Source of the DNA: Spirochaetales bacterium
GTDB taxonomy: Bacteria > Spirochaetota > Spirochaetia > Treponematales > Treponemataceae
Direction of reading: 5' to 3'
Assembly (NCBI GenBank): GCA_030540405.1
Contig: JAUNWH010000033.1
Span: forward strand, 1 to 33,319
DNA: 33,319 bases
Shown here piece after piece: positions 32,411-33,319 of the stretch. Position numbers and translations under genes: made by a program. The number at the start of each line of letters is the position of its first letter. The stretch's first letter is position 1. A model generated the notes under the pieces. That model was not told where the DNA came from. It worked only from the letters and a program-made list of their open reading frames with translations, and did no database searches.

Positions 32411-33213
32411 AATCTCTGACGGAAGAACAAATAAAAAAAATGTGTGTTGGTCTCGATGTGTATAAGGCAAAGAACCGTCTGCAATTATTATGTCCAGTAA
32501 TTGCACAAAAAATTGATATTGAATTTGTTGAATCAAAGTATAGACGATTTATTGTAACAGACATCAGCTTTACTAATGGTATCGTAAAACTTGTTGCTAC
32601 ATCAAATAATCCAATAAGGCATTTACCGTCAATTTATCAGGAAAACGATTTTTTAAGACATTATTTAATGATTTTTCAGCATATCATGAACGAAACCGCA
32701 ATTTCATTGGATAATCTTGATAATATATTTCGGCCTATGGAAACCCCTGCTAAGTTTCTTCCAGTTCTTGCCGATTGGTTTGGCGTTGAATTTGATTTGC
32801 TAGGTGATGAGCAAATAGCCAGAAAAGTATTACAGTATACAATCCCTCTTTACAGGTATCGAGGAACAAAAATTGGATTAAAGGCATTGCTTTATCTTGT
32901 AAGCGGTATTGTTCCAGAGATAATTGAAGGAGAACTTCCGTTTGATGCTTTAAGCATAGATGGAAATACAGACATATCTTCTACAATTCTTAATACTCAA
33001 GATGGCATAAATTTAGTCAGTGTCTATTTCCCTGTTTTTAGTGAAGAATTTAGCCCGGATATGATAAAACGGCTGTATAAATTGATACAGAATGAGAAGC
33101 CCATAGATTCGGAGTGTTACCTGTTTTTTAAGAAGCCTGAGGTAAAGAAACGAAAAACGACGGTTATAACAACGGATATTGTGGAAATGGGTGAAGATGG
33201 AATTGAATTTTAG
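32401..33213 (+). CDS. CIS tail protein I-like baseplate protein
   Basis: This 270-aa protein starts inside the end of the DUF1257 gene. Residues ~76-190 carry the tail protein I signature: LPSIYQENDFLRHYLMIFQ, then NIFRPMETPAKFLPVLADWF, then YTIPLYRYRGTKIGLKALL. In P2-like phages and extracellular CIS this protein joins the baseplate wedge to the outer structures. The first ~75 residues (MEIKSLTEEQIKKMC, then YRRFIVTDISFTNG) are an extra β-containing domain not usual for the core family. It is followed after 9 nt by a new ATG with GGAGAG upstream. Confidence 0.85.
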   Translation: MEIKSLTEEQIKKMCVGLDVYKAKNRLQLLCPVIAQKIDIEFVESKYRRFIVTDISFTNGIVKLVATSNNPIRHLPSIYQENDFLRHYLMIFQHIMNETAISLDNLDNIFRPMETPAKFLPVLADWFGVEFDLLGDEQIARKVLQYTIPLYRYRGTKIGLKALLYLVSGIVPEIIEGELPFDALSIDGNTDISSTILNTQDGINLVSVYFPVFSEEFSPDMIKRLYKLIQNEKPIDSECYLFFKKPEVKKRKTTVITTDIVEMGEDGIEF

Positions 33214-33222
33214 GAGAGCCTT

Positions 33223-33319
33223 ATGCTAGAAGTGGCAAGGAAGCTAACCAAGCTGCTCGAAAGCGAGCCGGATCCGAGGGAAGGGGCCGGCGGAAGGCGC
33301 GAGTTCAACCAGACGAAGC
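33223..33319 (+). CDS. Partial CDS at right edge, GC-rich
   Basis: This is an open frame from the ATG at 33223 to the window end (MLEVARKLTKLLESEPD, then PREGAGGRREFNQTK). GGAGAG lies just upstream, so it may be the next operon gene. From about 33250 on the sequence is strikingly GC-rich compared with the AT-rich genes before it. It is too short to assign. Confidence 0.4.
   Translation, partial: MLEVARKLTKLLESEPDPREGAGGRREFNQTK

Noticed and set aside
24700..33213. Complete prophage
   Set aside because: No capsid, portal, terminase, integrase or lysis gene is visible, and the sheath and baseplate types fit an injection system.

Overview
The window looks like a low-copy plasmid, or a plasmid-like integrated element, from a gut- or oral-type anaerobe. 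I lean towards a Treponema-like spirochaete from the general look of the proteins and the AT-rich coding style. That is a weak assignment: there is no rRNA or other taxonomic marker here. Base composition changes along the window. The left end and the injection-system genes are AT-rich, the minus-strand plasmid blocks are clearly richer in G+C, and the last ~75 bases are abruptly GC-rich.

Layout. (1) 67-1826: an AT-rich pair made of an unrecognised 435-aa protein and an overlapping small exported protein. (2) 2111-7121, minus strand: a tightly packed plasmid operon. In transcription order it runs ParA (TTG start), ParB, two small proteins, an HTH/zinc-ribbon/membrane protein, an SSB-like OB-fold protein, two small proteins, and a coiled-coil protein with a C-terminal membrane anchor. 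(3) 7122-7686: a 565-bp divergent control region with two different repeat families, probably operators or centromeres. (4) 7687-9841, plus strand: a second ParA, a small probable ribbon-helix-helix partner, and a RepA-like replication initiator. (5) 9837-10518: an iteron origin with 14 copies of GATAAC-N5-TGTTACA and two perfect DnaA boxes. (6) 10520-23579, minus strand: an ArdC-like protein, then a giant reading frame of about 3,660 codons, then a two-repeat protein. The giant frame joins a ComM-type Mg-chelatase ATPase, a ComF-like phosphoribosyltransferase, an adenine-N6 DNA methyltransferase, an SNF2-type helicase and a RadC/JAB domain. It is interrupted by one in-frame TAG and one frameshift. 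(7) 23734-33319, plus strand: two small coupled genes, then a contractile-injection-system (CIS) cluster.

How the parts fit. RepA, the iterons and two partition systems would maintain the replicon. The ArdC-like protein and the giant protein resemble the polyvalent proteins that conjugative elements and phages use to survive entry into a new host. The CIS cluster has gp25, gpJ, a possible terminator, sheath, tube and tail protein I. Between tube and tail protein I it also carries a signal-peptide protein, a lipoprotein and a DUF1257/Ycf35-like protein. Exported envelope proteins are not part of the standard free-floating extracellular CIS set, so this may be an envelope-associated CIS. That is the most novel candidate here, followed by the ComM/ComF/MTase/SNF2/RadC fusion.

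Limits: no searches were run, and family calls rest on motifs read by eye. Three apparent coding lesions (ParA C-terminus, in-frame TAG, frameshift) could be real decay or assembly errors. Spike, PAAR, LysM, AAA+ ATPase and tape-measure genes are not in the window and may lie past the right edge.
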